A DNA stretch of 64,000 nucleotides from Planctomycetota bacterium (GTDB lineage Bacteria > Planctomycetota > UBA8108 > UBA1146). The stretch lies in contig JADHSM010000002.1 in assembly GCA_016776905.1 (NCBI GenBank), positions 215,514 to 279,513 on the forward strand, read 5' to 3'. This document shows positions 50,562 through 58,983 of the stretch, piece by piece. The notes beneath the pieces are model-generated. The model was not told where the DNA came from, made no database searches, and saw nothing but the letters and a program-made list of their open reading frames with translations. Position 1 is the first letter of the stretch; every line of letters starts with the position of its first letter. The position numbers and the translations under genes are program-made.

Positions 50562-51764
50562 TCACGCCCCGAACTTATCCAAACGGTTGGCGTGGGCGAG
50601 GAGCAGCGGCATCAACTCGGGGCCGCGGATGGTGCCAACGTCACCTTGCATACAGGCGCGTTCGCCGAAGGTGGCCTCCGGTTGGGGCAGGGCGCGTTTG
50701 GAATGCACCAATAGAGGCACCGGATGCCAAGAATGCTCTTCCATGATCGTCGGAGTCGAGTGATCACCGGTGATGGCGATGACATCGAGACCACTCTCTA
50801 AGAAACCAGGAATGGCCTGATCGAAAGCCTCGATGGCAGCGACCTTGGCGGCGAAATCTCCAGAGTGGCCGGCGGTATCGGGATCTTTGTGATGGACGAA
50901 GATGAAATCGAAGTCCTCGGCGATGGCGGCTTTCACCGCTGCGACCTGATCATCCAATCCCCGACCGGCATCCCGCGGTTGCATGCCCACGAGTCGAGCC
51001 ACGCCGCGATACATCGGATACACCGCCAGAGCTGCAGCGTGCAGATGATACTTCTCTGCAAACCCGGGAACGTGAGGACGAGTTGAGAATCCACGTAACA
51101 AGGCACTGTTCGCTATCGCTTCATCCGCGAGACACTGTTGTGCTTTTGCGAGCCACTCGGTGGCGATGGCCGCCGTGGTTTCTGAAGTCGCGTTCTGTCC
51201 ACGAAACGGTAAGGCTGACTTTCCCGTCACCTGCGGATCGTTGTCGTTGACTTGTGCACCCAGATCTCCGGCTGTGATAATCCAAGTAAAACGATGCTGC
51301 TTCCCCGGAATCAACTCCACAGAGACTCCATCGATGGAAACCTGCTCCGTCACTTTTGCACAAAGTCGGCGACACTCTTCATCGGAAGGACGACCGGCGC
51401 GGCGATCCTGCACCAGGCCTTCGCCATCGACGGTGCAAAAATTTCCACGGGCTGCGATCTGTCCTGCTTCGAGAGCGTAGTCACTGCCGAGCGCTTCGAG
51501 CAACCCACGTCCAAACTCAAGTTCGAGAGGATCGATACCGAAGAGAGAAAGATGTCCAGGTCCTGATCCAGGAGTCATCCCCGGAGGCAACAGCTGCACC
51601 CTACCGAGAGAAGAACGCCCAGCGAGGGCATCCATGTTCGGTGTGTGTGCCGCTTCCAGTTCAGTTTGACCCTGCTCGGGATGGGGCAGCCCCCCGAGGC
51701 CATCGAGAACAAAAAGACCGATGCGTTCACCGACCGGACGAAAGAGATGTGCGGGAAAGGTCAT
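50562..51764 (-). CDS. apgM: 2,3-bisphosphoglycerate-independent phosphoglycerate mutase, archaeal type
   Basis: Interconverts 3- and 2-phosphoglycerate. The 400-residue protein is of the alkaline-phosphatase superfamily. LFVLDGLGGLPHPEQG opens the metal site, the nucleophile Ser is in GMTPGSGPGHLSLFG, and later metal-binding motifs are HHKDPDTAGHSGD and ITGDHSTPTIMEEHSWH. This is the ApgM type rather than the longer GpmI. The start is ATG 51762-51764 with GGGGG upstream, rather than a longer frame beginning at 51848 that would overlap the promoter region of the divergent glycosyltransferase gene. With eno, two successive glycolytic steps are encoded in the window. Confidence 0.93.
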   Translation of the reverse strand: MTFPAHLFRPVGERIGLFVLDGLGGLPHPEQGQTELEAAHTPNMDALAGRSSLGRVQLLPPGMTPGSGPGHLSLFGIDPLELEFGRGLLEALGSDYALEAGQIAARGNFCTVDGEGLVQDRRAGRPSDEECRRLCAKVTEQVSIDGVSVELIPGKQHRFTWIITAGDLGAQVNDNDPQVTGKSALPFRGQNATSETTAAIATEWLAKAQQCLADEAIANSALLRGFSTRPHVPGFAEKYHLHAAALAVYPMYRGVARLVGMQPRDAGRGLDDQVAAVKAAIAEDFDFIFVHHKDPDTAGHSGDFAAKVAAIEAFDQAIPGFLESGLDVIAITGDHSTPTIMEEHSWHPVPLLVHSKRALPQPEATFGERACMQGDVGTIRGPELMPLLLAHANRLDKFGA

Positions 51765-51871
51765 GGGACCCCCTTCTGTTCTTATTGTCAGAGAGGGAAA
51801 GGAATGGAGCAAGGACTCCCACGATGCTCGTGGATGAGTTAGCCTCACCTTCGAAACGAGGATCTCTGCCG

Positions 51872-53029
51872 ATGTCTGACCGGAGTACCTACTCTACTCT
51901 GCACGTGAACACCTCCCGCGATTGGCGAGGAGGAGAGCGTCAAACCCTGCTTTTAGCGGAAGCCTTGCACTCGGCAGGTCATCCGAGCGGAGTGATCTGT
52001 CCTCCCAATTCTCCACTCGAAGAGCGCTGTCGCCAACAGGGCCTCCCTGTTTTCCCAGTGCCGATGAAGAGTGAGGTGGATTTGGCCGCGTGTAGAAAGT
52101 TGATCCAGGTCATCCGCCAAGAATCCCCGCAGATCATTCAAGCCCATACCGCCCATGCCCACACCCTGTGTGGACTCGCTCGGCTCGGGATCCGTTGGGG
52201 AGGTCCTCAGCACCTCCGTCCTGCCGTGATTGCCCAAAGAAGGGTCCCTTTTTCAATCCATCGGAGCGGTACTCCATTTTTTACACCATGGAAATATCGC
52301 CGTCTCGCCGATCACCTGATCGCCGTCTCTCAACAGGTGGGCCGCATCCTCGAAGGCGATGGTGTCCCCGCCGACCAGATCCGTGTGATTCCGGATGGAG
52401 TCCCCGCTTTACCAACTCCCGAAACCGCTCCCACTCTTTGGCGACAGCAACATGGAATACCCGACAAGGGTCTATTGATCGGAAGTGTGGGTCACCTTTC
52501 ACAAGAAAAGGGCCATGTGCATCTGATCGAAGCGTTGTCACATCTCCGCATCAGGGAGCAAGCGGTCCAATTGGTGATCGTCGGCGAAGGAACGGAACGG
52601 GCACACTTGACCCGCAGAGCACAGGAACTGGGCATTTCTGATCGAGTCCACCTGATCGGCTTTCAAAACGATGTCAGCAGTGCCTTACACGCTCTCGATG
52701 TGTACGCCCATCCCAGCCTCGAAGAAGGCTTGGGTACCAGTATTCTCGATGCCCTACAAGCTTTGCGCCCCGTCGTTGCCAGTCGCGTCGGCGGTATCCC
52801 CGAAGTGATCGAACAGATGGTCACGGGTCATCTGGTTCCCCCCGGTGATCCGGAAGCGATAGCGGTGAGCATCGATGAACTTCTGGATGATCCAGAGAAA
52901 GCGGCCGGGTATGCTCAAGCGGGTCAGAAACGCTGCCTTCAGAGCTACAGCGTCGAGGCGATGCGAGAAGCCAACTTGCACCTTTATTCCCATATCTGTG
53001 GGCGTAACAGCGACGAATCTGAGCGATAA
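51872..53029 (+). CDS. family 4 glycosyltransferase
   Basis: A 385-residue GT-B fold enzyme. WRGGERQTLLLAEALHSAGH opens the acceptor domain; the donor domain has VGHLSQEKGHVHLIEAL, LVIVGEGTERAHL and ISDRVHLIGFQNDV, and the sugar-nucleotide motif HPSLEEGLGTSILDALQ (E-x7-E type). VASRVGGIPEVI is also typical. The start is ATG 51872 with GAGGA upstream; the frame runs further back, antisense to the divergent mutase gene, and that part should be discarded. The likely role is transfer of a sugar in surface glycan synthesis. It is followed after 28 bases by a rhomboid gene. Confidence 0.92.
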   Translation: MSDRSTYSTLHVNTSRDWRGGERQTLLLAEALHSAGHPSGVICPPNSPLEERCRQQGLPVFPVPMKSEVDLAACRKLIQVIRQESPQIIQAHTAHAHTLCGLARLGIRWGGPQHLRPAVIAQRRVPFSIHRSGTPFFTPWKYRRLADHLIAVSQQVGRILEGDGVPADQIRVIPDGVPALPTPETAPTLWRQQHGIPDKGLLIGSVGHLSQEKGHVHLIEALSHLRIREQAVQLVIVGEGTERAHLTRRAQELGISDRVHLIGFQNDVSSALHALDVYAHPSLEEGLGTSILDALQALRPVVASRVGGIPEVIEQMVTGHLVPPGDPEAIAVSIDELLDDPEKAAGYAQAGQKRCLQSYSVEAMREANLHLYSHICGRNSDESER

Positions 53030-53057
53030 AACCATCGACTTCCATAAGGAGTAACGC

Positions 53058-53831
53058 TTGATCCCTATCCGTGACAGTGAACCGAGCGGTATCACTCCCT
53101 ACGTCACCATCGGCCTCATCGTTATCAATACGGTGATCGCCCTCATTCAATTTTTTGGACCCAACCCCCTGATCGAAGAGGGCGGGTTACGTCCGGCATG
53201 GTTTCTCGGTTACCTCGGAGGAGAAACATCCGTCACCGTGACCGTTGCCGATCAAGACCTCTACGGTGCCCCCACGACTTCACAAAAAACCATTCCGTTA
53301 ACCTTTGGTAACGCCTTCTTGCCCCTTTTGCTCTCCATGTTTCTGCACGGCGGGCTGATGCACCTGTTCGGAAACATGCTGTTCCTGTGGATCTTTGGTG
53401 ACAACATCGAGGGACGCTTGGGTCACGTGCGCTACCTCATCTTCTATCTGCTGGGCGGCGTGCTCGCTTCTTTGGTGCATGTGGTGCTCGAATCAGGCTC
53501 AGCGACACCGATGGTCGGTGCCTCGGGAGCCATCGCCGTAATTCTGGGATCGTATTGGCTTTGCTACCCCCATTCAGAAGTCACGATTTTCTTTTGGATT
53601 TATATCTTTATCCGCACTTTTCAAATCCGTGCCAGCTGGTTTCTCGGCTTCTGGTTCGCCAAAGATGTCTTTACGGCCTACATCGGTCTGGAAACGATGG
53701 TGGCGGTGTGGGCCCACATCGGTGGATTTGTGGCGGGGACATGCCTTGTGATCCCATTCACGCCTCGCGGTCATGCTCAAAGGCCCGCTCGATTTCGATT
53801 TGCGAATCGAAGCGGCACCACTCGAGATTGA
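53058..53831 (+). CDS. rhomboid family intramembrane serine protease
   Basis: A 257-residue membrane protein with about six hydrophobic segments. The catalytic serine lies in MVGASGAIAVILGSY and the catalytic histidine in WAHIGGFVAGT. HGGLMHLFGNMLFLWIFGDNIE is the loop-1/TM2 signature. The soluble insertion after the first helix (residues of about 40-75) is longer than in the shortest rhomboids. It cleaves membrane-spanning substrates within the bilayer; the substrate is unknown. TTG 53058 is the start with AAGGAG upstream. The DUF445 gene follows ten bases after the stop. Confidence 0.92.
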   Translation: MIPIRDSEPSGITPYVTIGLIVINTVIALIQFFGPNPLIEEGGLRPAWFLGYLGGETSVTVTVADQDLYGAPTTSQKTIPLTFGNAFLPLLLSMFLHGGLMHLFGNMLFLWIFGDNIEGRLGHVRYLIFYLLGGVLASLVHVVLESGSATPMVGASGAIAVILGSYWLCYPHSEVTIFFWIYIFIRTFQIRASWFLGFWFAKDVFTAYIGLETMVAVWAHIGGFVAGTCLVIPFTPRGHAQRPARFRFANRSGTTRD

Positions 53832-53840
53832 AGGTTTGAC

Positions 53841-54458
53841 ATGATGTCTGAAAATCCCTGGTTGCCCTGGATCGTTTTCCCCTTGGTCGGTGCTCTGATC
53901 GGTTACGCCACCAATTGGCTCGCCGTCAAAATGCTGTTTCGTCCGCATCGACCCAAGGGCTTTGGTCCTCTTCGCTTTCAAGGTGTCGTTCCCCGTCGTC
54001 AAGAAGCCCTTGCCGAGAGCATCGCCGAAACGGTGCAGGACGAGTTGATCTCCGCAGAAGACGTCGCCGCTCTGGTTCAAACCATCGCCACGAGTGATGC
54101 CGTTCGCCACAAACTCAAAGGGCGCATCGATGCCTTGATTTCAGAACAACTGCAAAGCCTCGGCCCCATGGCCTCTTTTCTTCCGACCGACCTCGTGGAC
54201 AAGATCAAAGGTCGCATCGAAGAAGAGGTTTTCTCTTTTGTCGATGAGATGGGACACGATCTTCACGGAACTCTGGGGGAACAACTCGATCTGAAACAGA
54301 AAGTGCGTGAACGTATCATGGCATTCGAACTGGATCAGATGGAACGCTTGGTACTGAGGGTCGCCAAAAAAGAATTACGCCACATCGAATTCCTCGGCGG
54401 AGTGTTGGGTCTCATCGTCGGTCTCGTCGAAGCAGGCTTATTACAACTGTGGAATTAA
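53841..54458 (+). CDS. DUF445 family membrane protein
   Basis: A 205-residue protein of the DUF445 (YheB-like) family. The N-terminal helix with GALIGYATNWLAVKMLFRPH is diagnostic, followed by FQGVVPRRQEALAESIAETV. The middle is a long helical region, and the C-terminal helix, EFLGGVLGLIVGLVEAGLL, is hydrophobic. The family is uncharacterised; a membrane-associated role is all that can be said. It lies in the glycosyltransferase-rhomboid-DUF445 run, which looks cotranscribed, as gaps are short. The stop is followed by a short-repeat region. Confidence 0.88.
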   Translation: MMSENPWLPWIVFPLVGALIGYATNWLAVKMLFRPHRPKGFGPLRFQGVVPRRQEALAESIAETVQDELISAEDVAALVQTIATSDAVRHKLKGRIDALISEQLQSLGPMASFLPTDLVDKIKGRIEEEVFSFVDEMGHDLHGTLGEQLDLKQKVRERIMAFELDQMERLVLRVAKKELRHIEFLGGVLGLIVGLVEAGLLQLWN

Positions 54459-54505
54459 TGGCTGCAGAGTTTCTCCGGGTCACGGGTCTCTGCGTCGCAT
54501 TTCTG

Positions 54506-54553
54506 AACAGCCCCATTTTTCTAAACAGCCCCATTTTTCTAAACAGCCCCATT
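54506..54553. repeat. 18-base tandem repeat between convergent genes
   Basis: The unit AACAGCCCCATTTTTCTA occurs at 54506-54523 and 54524-54541, with a partial third copy at 54542-54553. The last copy touches the 3' end of the threonyl-tRNA editing-domain gene. The T-runs could contribute to transcription ending on the plus strand. Confidence 0.95.
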
Positions 54554-54965
54554 AAAAACTTTTAAACACCTTGGCGATGCCGGGGCCCTCGACATGCATC
54601 TGAAACTCATTGAAATGTCCCCAGGGCGTGTGGTGGACCTCATACCCCACCGATTCGAGACGCTCACCCACCGCTTCGATCACGCGGCGGGACGCCACAG
54701 GCTCGGCGGTTTCCTCTGCCAAATGCGCGAAGGAATGCAAGATCAGTTGATCCACCTCCACTTTGCGGGCGTGCCATTTGAGGTTTTTGAGGGTCTTGCG
54801 AACTGCGGTGGCTTCGTCCTCCACATCGTGGGGTTCCACATGAATCCAAGCGAGCACCGCACCTCCGGCGATGGTCTTTTCCGTCTGCTGTTCCGGTTCT
54901 GTCTCAAGATTGCGCTCGTAGGATTTCAGCCAAAACTCTCTCACATGGAGCATCAATAGCTTCAT
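54552..54965 (-). CDS. free-standing threonyl-tRNA synthetase editing domain protein
   Basis: A 137-residue protein like the N-terminal editing domain of archaeal threonyl-tRNA synthetases (PF08915 type), related to D-aminoacyl-tRNA deacylases. MKLLMLHVREFWLKSYER begins the fold, LILHSFAHLAEETAEPV is the conserved helix, and HTPWGHFNEFQMHVEGPG is the active-site loop region. In archaea the domain hydrolyses Ser-tRNA(Thr). The start chosen is ATG 54963-54965 with GGAGG upstream, though the three-base spacing is short. A longer GTG start five codons earlier has no ribosome site. No synthetase core is attached. Confidence 0.82.
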   Translation of the reverse strand: MKLLMLHVREFWLKSYERNLETEPEQQTEKTIAGGAVLAWIHVEPHDVEDEATAVRKTLKNLKWHARKVEVDQLILHSFAHLAEETAEPVASRRVIEAVGERLESVGYEVHHTPWGHFNEFQMHVEGPGIAKVFKSF

Positions 54966-55134
54966 ACGCCTCCAAAACACTCGACAAGGAATGAAAACTG
55001 ACCGGTCATAGTGGACAAACTATGGCCGGCAGTAGCGAGTCGTCCCCAGACAGGGTACCATGCGGTTATATCTTGGCCACTATATAGGGGATGTGGGACC
55101 GAGAACTCAGCGACGCACTTCAGACAAGGATCCG

Positions 55135-58100
55135 ATGCCTCAAGCCCAACCGGACCTGCTTCTCAATCATCGTTACCGTCTTTCGGTCCGTATCGGCCAA
55201 GGAGGCATGGGCGAGGTCTGGAAGGCCAACGATGAAGCCCACGGGGCCCGCACCGTCGCCGTCAAAATGATGCCCGCTGATCTCGATGCCAATGACCGCC
55301 GTCGCTTCGAACGAGAAGTGCGCATCCTCCGTGAAGTGCATCACCCTCATGTCGTCCCCTTGATCGACCTGGGCTGGCATAACGAATCACTGTTCTATGT
55401 GATGGAGTACATCGGCCCCTTCACTCTCGAAGATATTATCGTCGCCCATCCTCAGGGCTTGCCCGAGGAAGCCAGACCTTGGCTCTTCGCTCGTGCTGGA
55501 GAAGTCCTCGAAGCCCTGCAACACCTGCATGGCCAACGCCTGGTGCATCGAGATGTGAAACCCGCCAATGTTTTGCTCAAGCTTGCAGGTGCAACCCCAC
55601 ACGATGCGCCGCATGACGCCACCGAATTATGGAAACAAACAGGAACCCAAGCATTACTTGCAGATCTTGGTTTAGTCGCCCGCGCAGACTTGCACAGTGC
55701 ACTCACTCAAAGTGCTTTGGGAACTCCGCAATACATGGCGCCCGAACGCATCGAAAGCCCCATCGCCATCGACGAACGGAGCGATCTCTATTCCGTCGGA
55801 GTCCTGCTGTACAGAGGCTTAACAGGGAGATTTCCGTTTCCACGATTGAGCGATGCTCTCTCTCGTCAACCCGCTCCCGCACTCGAAGGTTTGCCGCCAC
55901 CTCTGTCAGAAGTCGTTCAGTCGCTTCTACAATTTGAGCCGCACCGCCGCCCCGCCGATGCCAGCCTCGCCCATGGATTGCTCCAAGACGCGACAACAGG
56001 CATGGAAAAGTCCACCACCGAAGTTCGGGTGATGAGACGTCATAATCCGGCATTCAAGGGTCGAAAATCCCATCTGGAAACCTTAAAAATAGCAGCGTCT
56101 CAAAGCGCACGGGGCCACGGCTCATGGATGCACCTCGAAGGAGAAGAAGGCATCGGAAAGACTTGGCTGTTGCAACGCAGCGAGTTTCGTTCACGAGCTT
56201 TGATAGAAGAAGGCCTGCAACATTTCCACGGCACCTTCGATGGTCGCGAACCTCACAGCGGTTTCCGTAGGCTGTTGGAACAAGTATTAGGGCACATCGA
56301 AAGAAGAAGCGGTGACACGCAAATTGCCGCAGATGCACTCGGTCCTTGGGGTCACGACTTGAAATCCATCTTGCCGCGATTACTCGGCCATGGCTGGATT
56401 GAAGGCTGCTCCCCCAGCACTGAAGAGGGTCCTGAAGAATTGATGCAAGAGCGGGTCTTCGATGCCGTGATCAGAGGCCTCACACAAGATTCAGAAATCG
56501 AACCGCGAACCCTCATATTAGAAGACATCGATCACGCAGATGATTTTGATCTGGAACTCTTAAGACGACTTATCTTAGCCGCTGTCGATCTGCCAATTCT
56601 TGTGATTACCACAGCAACACCCCCGATGCGCAGCTCGGGCAGTCCTTTACATCGACTTTCCAACGAACTCGAATTAGAAAACCGATTTACATTACTGCCC
56701 GTCAAAGCGTTTGAAGAAAATGAATGCGAAGGCCTGATTCAGTCTCTCCTCATTCCGGAAGGCCCCATCGACCCATCGCTGATTCAAGTCTTACTGGAAC
56801 GCAGTAATGGTGTTCCGCTTTTGATGGTTCAACTCTTTGGCGGGCTGTGGAATCGATCAGCTCTGACTTGGCAAGATGATCTCTGGGTCGCAAATCCTGA
56901 GGCATTGGCTCAATTGCCGGTGCCGGAAATGGCTCGCAACCATTTCTTGCAACTTCTGGAAGGACTCGACGCTCAACAACGTCGGGTTCTCGATGTGGCT
57001 TCGGTGATGTCCGGTCTCCTCGACTTTGATGTCCTATGTGAAGCCTGTGGCCTGGACGACTTTGAACTGGATGCTCAAGCACGAGTCTTAATCCGTAACG
57101 GCATTCTCTATCAAGAGCCCGAGGGGTTTCGTTGGGGTCACAGTTGGGAACAGGAATTCGTTCAGGGCGAATTGACCCAACCTATGCTTCAACGACTCAA
57201 CTTAAGATTGGGCAAGATCCTTGAGGCTCGTTATGACTCGAGCGATGCCCCGGTACAGGCGATCGCAGAACACTTTTCTCTGGGAGGTGACGAAGGAAAA
57301 GGCCGAGAGTGGTTACTGAAAGCCGCCGACCGAGCTGAAGCCGCCTGGGCACACGATCGAGCACTGGAATTGTGCGAACGAGCACTTCAATGGACCCGAG
57401 AAGATGCAGTGCGACGCATCCTATTAGCACGCATCGGCGATCTTCGTTGTCGAACAGGAAAGCCTGAATCAGGACGACAGGCATACACAGAGGCGATGGG
57501 TCTTTGGACCGCTGTCGAAGGTCGCTGGCTCAGCGAAGATCCACAATCAATGCTGACCGATGACAAAGAATCCCATGAACACCTGAATGAGTACGTCGAA
57601 CTGATTCAAAAGATTGGGGAGGCGGAGATGCATGCCGGCGAATATGAGCATGCCCTCAGCAGTTTTTCTAAATCTCGAGAGTTGGCTCGTCGTGCCCAAA
57701 TGACCGCATTGACCGCAAGTGCCTGCTGTCGACAAGGAGCGGCACACACTTTCAATGATCAACTCGACGCTGCACGAGATTGTTATCAGGAAGCGATTCA
57801 CATATGTGCAGGAGATGAATCACTCGACAGCAATTACGTCCTCGCCTTGATCGGACTCTCTTCCCTCGATCGAAGAAGCGGACAACTGAAAGAAGCCCTC
57901 GAGAGGCTTGACGAAGCGATGCCTATCGCTGAACGCAGTAGCCACCCGATGCAACAAGCGGGCATTTGGGGTCAGCGCGGCACGTTGTTCCAAAACCAGG
58001 GTCGATTCCGAGAAGCCGTTCAGGCGTATATCACTTCACGCCAACTTCGCGAAGAATGCGGAGATCGGCGTGGACTTGCGATCACACTGATGAATCTGGG

Positions 58101-58983
58101 TCGAACCCTGATCAGTAGCGGTGAGACGATTCGGGCCCAAGAGAGCCTTCAACAAGCACTCGATTTGTTTCGCGAAACAGGCGATCTGCAAGGTCGAATT
58201 CTTACCCTAGGAAATCTGGGATCGCTGCACTATCACCGTGGCGAACATCGACGTTCTCACGAATTGCTCACAAACTATCTTGAACTTTCAATGCAACACC
58301 GGATCGTCCGTGCTGAAGCGGACGCCCTCGTCAGTCTAGGAATGCTTCAATTGGAGAGTTATCAACTTTCAGAAGCCCATGACTCTTTGACGTCAGGCCT
58401 TGCATTGTTTGAGAAGGTGGGCGACGCCCAAGGAATCCTGCGCGCAAAACTGACTCAGGCTCGGGCGTTTGGTCGCTCAGGAGACAACTCAAAAGCGCTC
58501 GAATTAGCATTAACGACAGAAGAACGTTCACGCGAGGCTCGCAGTGCTCCACTGATCATCGATGCACTGAGAATTCAATCGGAGGCTCACCGCCACTTAG
58601 GAGCACTCGATGTCGCATTACAAAAGGTGGAATCGGCTTTGGAAGAGGTGCGAGATCAGCGCCTTCCTTATTCAGAGGGATGCTGTTGGCGAACTTTAGG
58701 AAAAGTACAAAGAGACCGGGGATTCGAGTGGGCTGACCGAGCAGGACAAGCTTTCGAAAAGGCTCTGAAGATTTTCGAAGAGAACGATTGCCAGCATGCA
58801 CTAGCAGTGACGTGCCGAGAATTCGCTCACTTCCTCTATCAAGTAGAAGAGCAGCCATTAGCACTTCAGCAGCTCAAGCGTGCGGCAAAACATTTCCGAC
58901 AACTGGAAAGCACTGAAGAGTTGTCCATGACTGAGTCATTCATCTCCCAGTTAGAAACAGGAGAGTACCGTGGAACCTCTTGA
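55135..58983 (+). CDS. serine/threonine protein kinase with ATPase and TPR regions
   Basis: A 1282-residue protein starting at ATG 55135, behind AAGGAT. Residues 10-290 are a Hanks-type kinase: glycine loop GQGGMGEV (21-28), Lys44 in VAVK, HRDVKPAN (138-145) and APE (202-204). The metal motif reads DLG (177-179) rather than DFG, with a 20-residue insertion before it. From about 300 an AAA-type ATPase follows, with Walker A GEEGIGKT (336-343) and a Walker B near ILEDIDHADDFD. From about 780 to the end there are many tetratricopeptide-like repeats. It has no membrane segment. The stop overlaps the sigma-54 activator gene, so kinase and regulator are expressed together. Confidence 0.9.
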   Translation: MPQAQPDLLLNHRYRLSVRIGQGGMGEVWKANDEAHGARTVAVKMMPADLDANDRRRFEREVRILREVHHPHVVPLIDLGWHNESLFYVMEYIGPFTLEDIIVAHPQGLPEEARPWLFARAGEVLEALQHLHGQRLVHRDVKPANVLLKLAGATPHDAPHDATELWKQTGTQALLADLGLVARADLHSALTQSALGTPQYMAPERIESPIAIDERSDLYSVGVLLYRGLTGRFPFPRLSDALSRQPAPALEGLPPPLSEVVQSLLQFEPHRRPADASLAHGLLQDATTGMEKSTTEVRVMRRHNPAFKGRKSHLETLKIAASQSARGHGSWMHLEGEEGIGKTWLLQRSEFRSRALIEEGLQHFHGTFDGREPHSGFRRLLEQVLGHIERRSGDTQIAADALGPWGHDLKSILPRLLGHGWIEGCSPSTEEGPEELMQERVFDAVIRGLTQDSEIEPRTLILEDIDHADDFDLELLRRLILAAVDLPILVITTATPPMRSSGSPLHRLSNELELENRFTLLPVKAFEENECEGLIQSLLIPEGPIDPSLIQVLLERSNGVPLLMVQLFGGLWNRSALTWQDDLWVANPEALAQLPVPEMARNHFLQLLEGLDAQQRRVLDVASVMSGLLDFDVLCEACGLDDFELDAQARVLIRNGILYQEPEGFRWGHSWEQEFVQGELTQPMLQRLNLRLGKILEARYDSSDAPVQAIAEHFSLGGDEGKGREWLLKAADRAEAAWAHDRALELCERALQWTREDAVRRILLARIGDLRCRTGKPESGRQAYTEAMGLWTAVEGRWLSEDPQSMLTDDKESHEHLNEYVELIQKIGEAEMHAGEYEHALSSFSKSRELARRAQMTALTASACCRQGAAHTFNDQLDAARDCYQEAIHICAGDESLDSNYVLALIGLSSLDRRSGQLKEALERLDEAMPIAERSSHPMQQAGIWGQRGTLFQNQGRFREAVQAYITSRQLREECGDRRGLAITLMNLGRTLISSGETIRAQESLQQALDLFRETGDLQGRILTLGNLGSLHYHRGEHRRSHELLTNYLELSMQHRIVRAEADALVSLGMLQLESYQLSEAHDSLTSGLALFEKVGDAQGILRAKLTQARAFGRSGDNSKALELALTTEERSREARSAPLIIDALRIQSEAHRHLGALDVALQKVESALEEVRDQRLPYSEGCCWRTLGKVQRDRGFEWADRAGQAFEKALKIFEENDCQHALAVTCREFAHFLYQVEEQPLALQQLKRAAKHFRQLESTEELSMTESFISQLETGEYRGTS

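Noticed and set aside
51356..51871. An upstream extension of the GT4 glycosyltransferase frame
   Set aside because: It runs antisense through the start of the phosphoglycerate mutase gene, is Arg-rich and unlike a glycosyltransferase, and a good ribosome site lies before ATG 51872.
53574..54110. A 178-codon minus-strand open frame across the rhomboid and DUF445 genes
   Set aside because: It spans two real genes in antisense and has no recognisable protein features.
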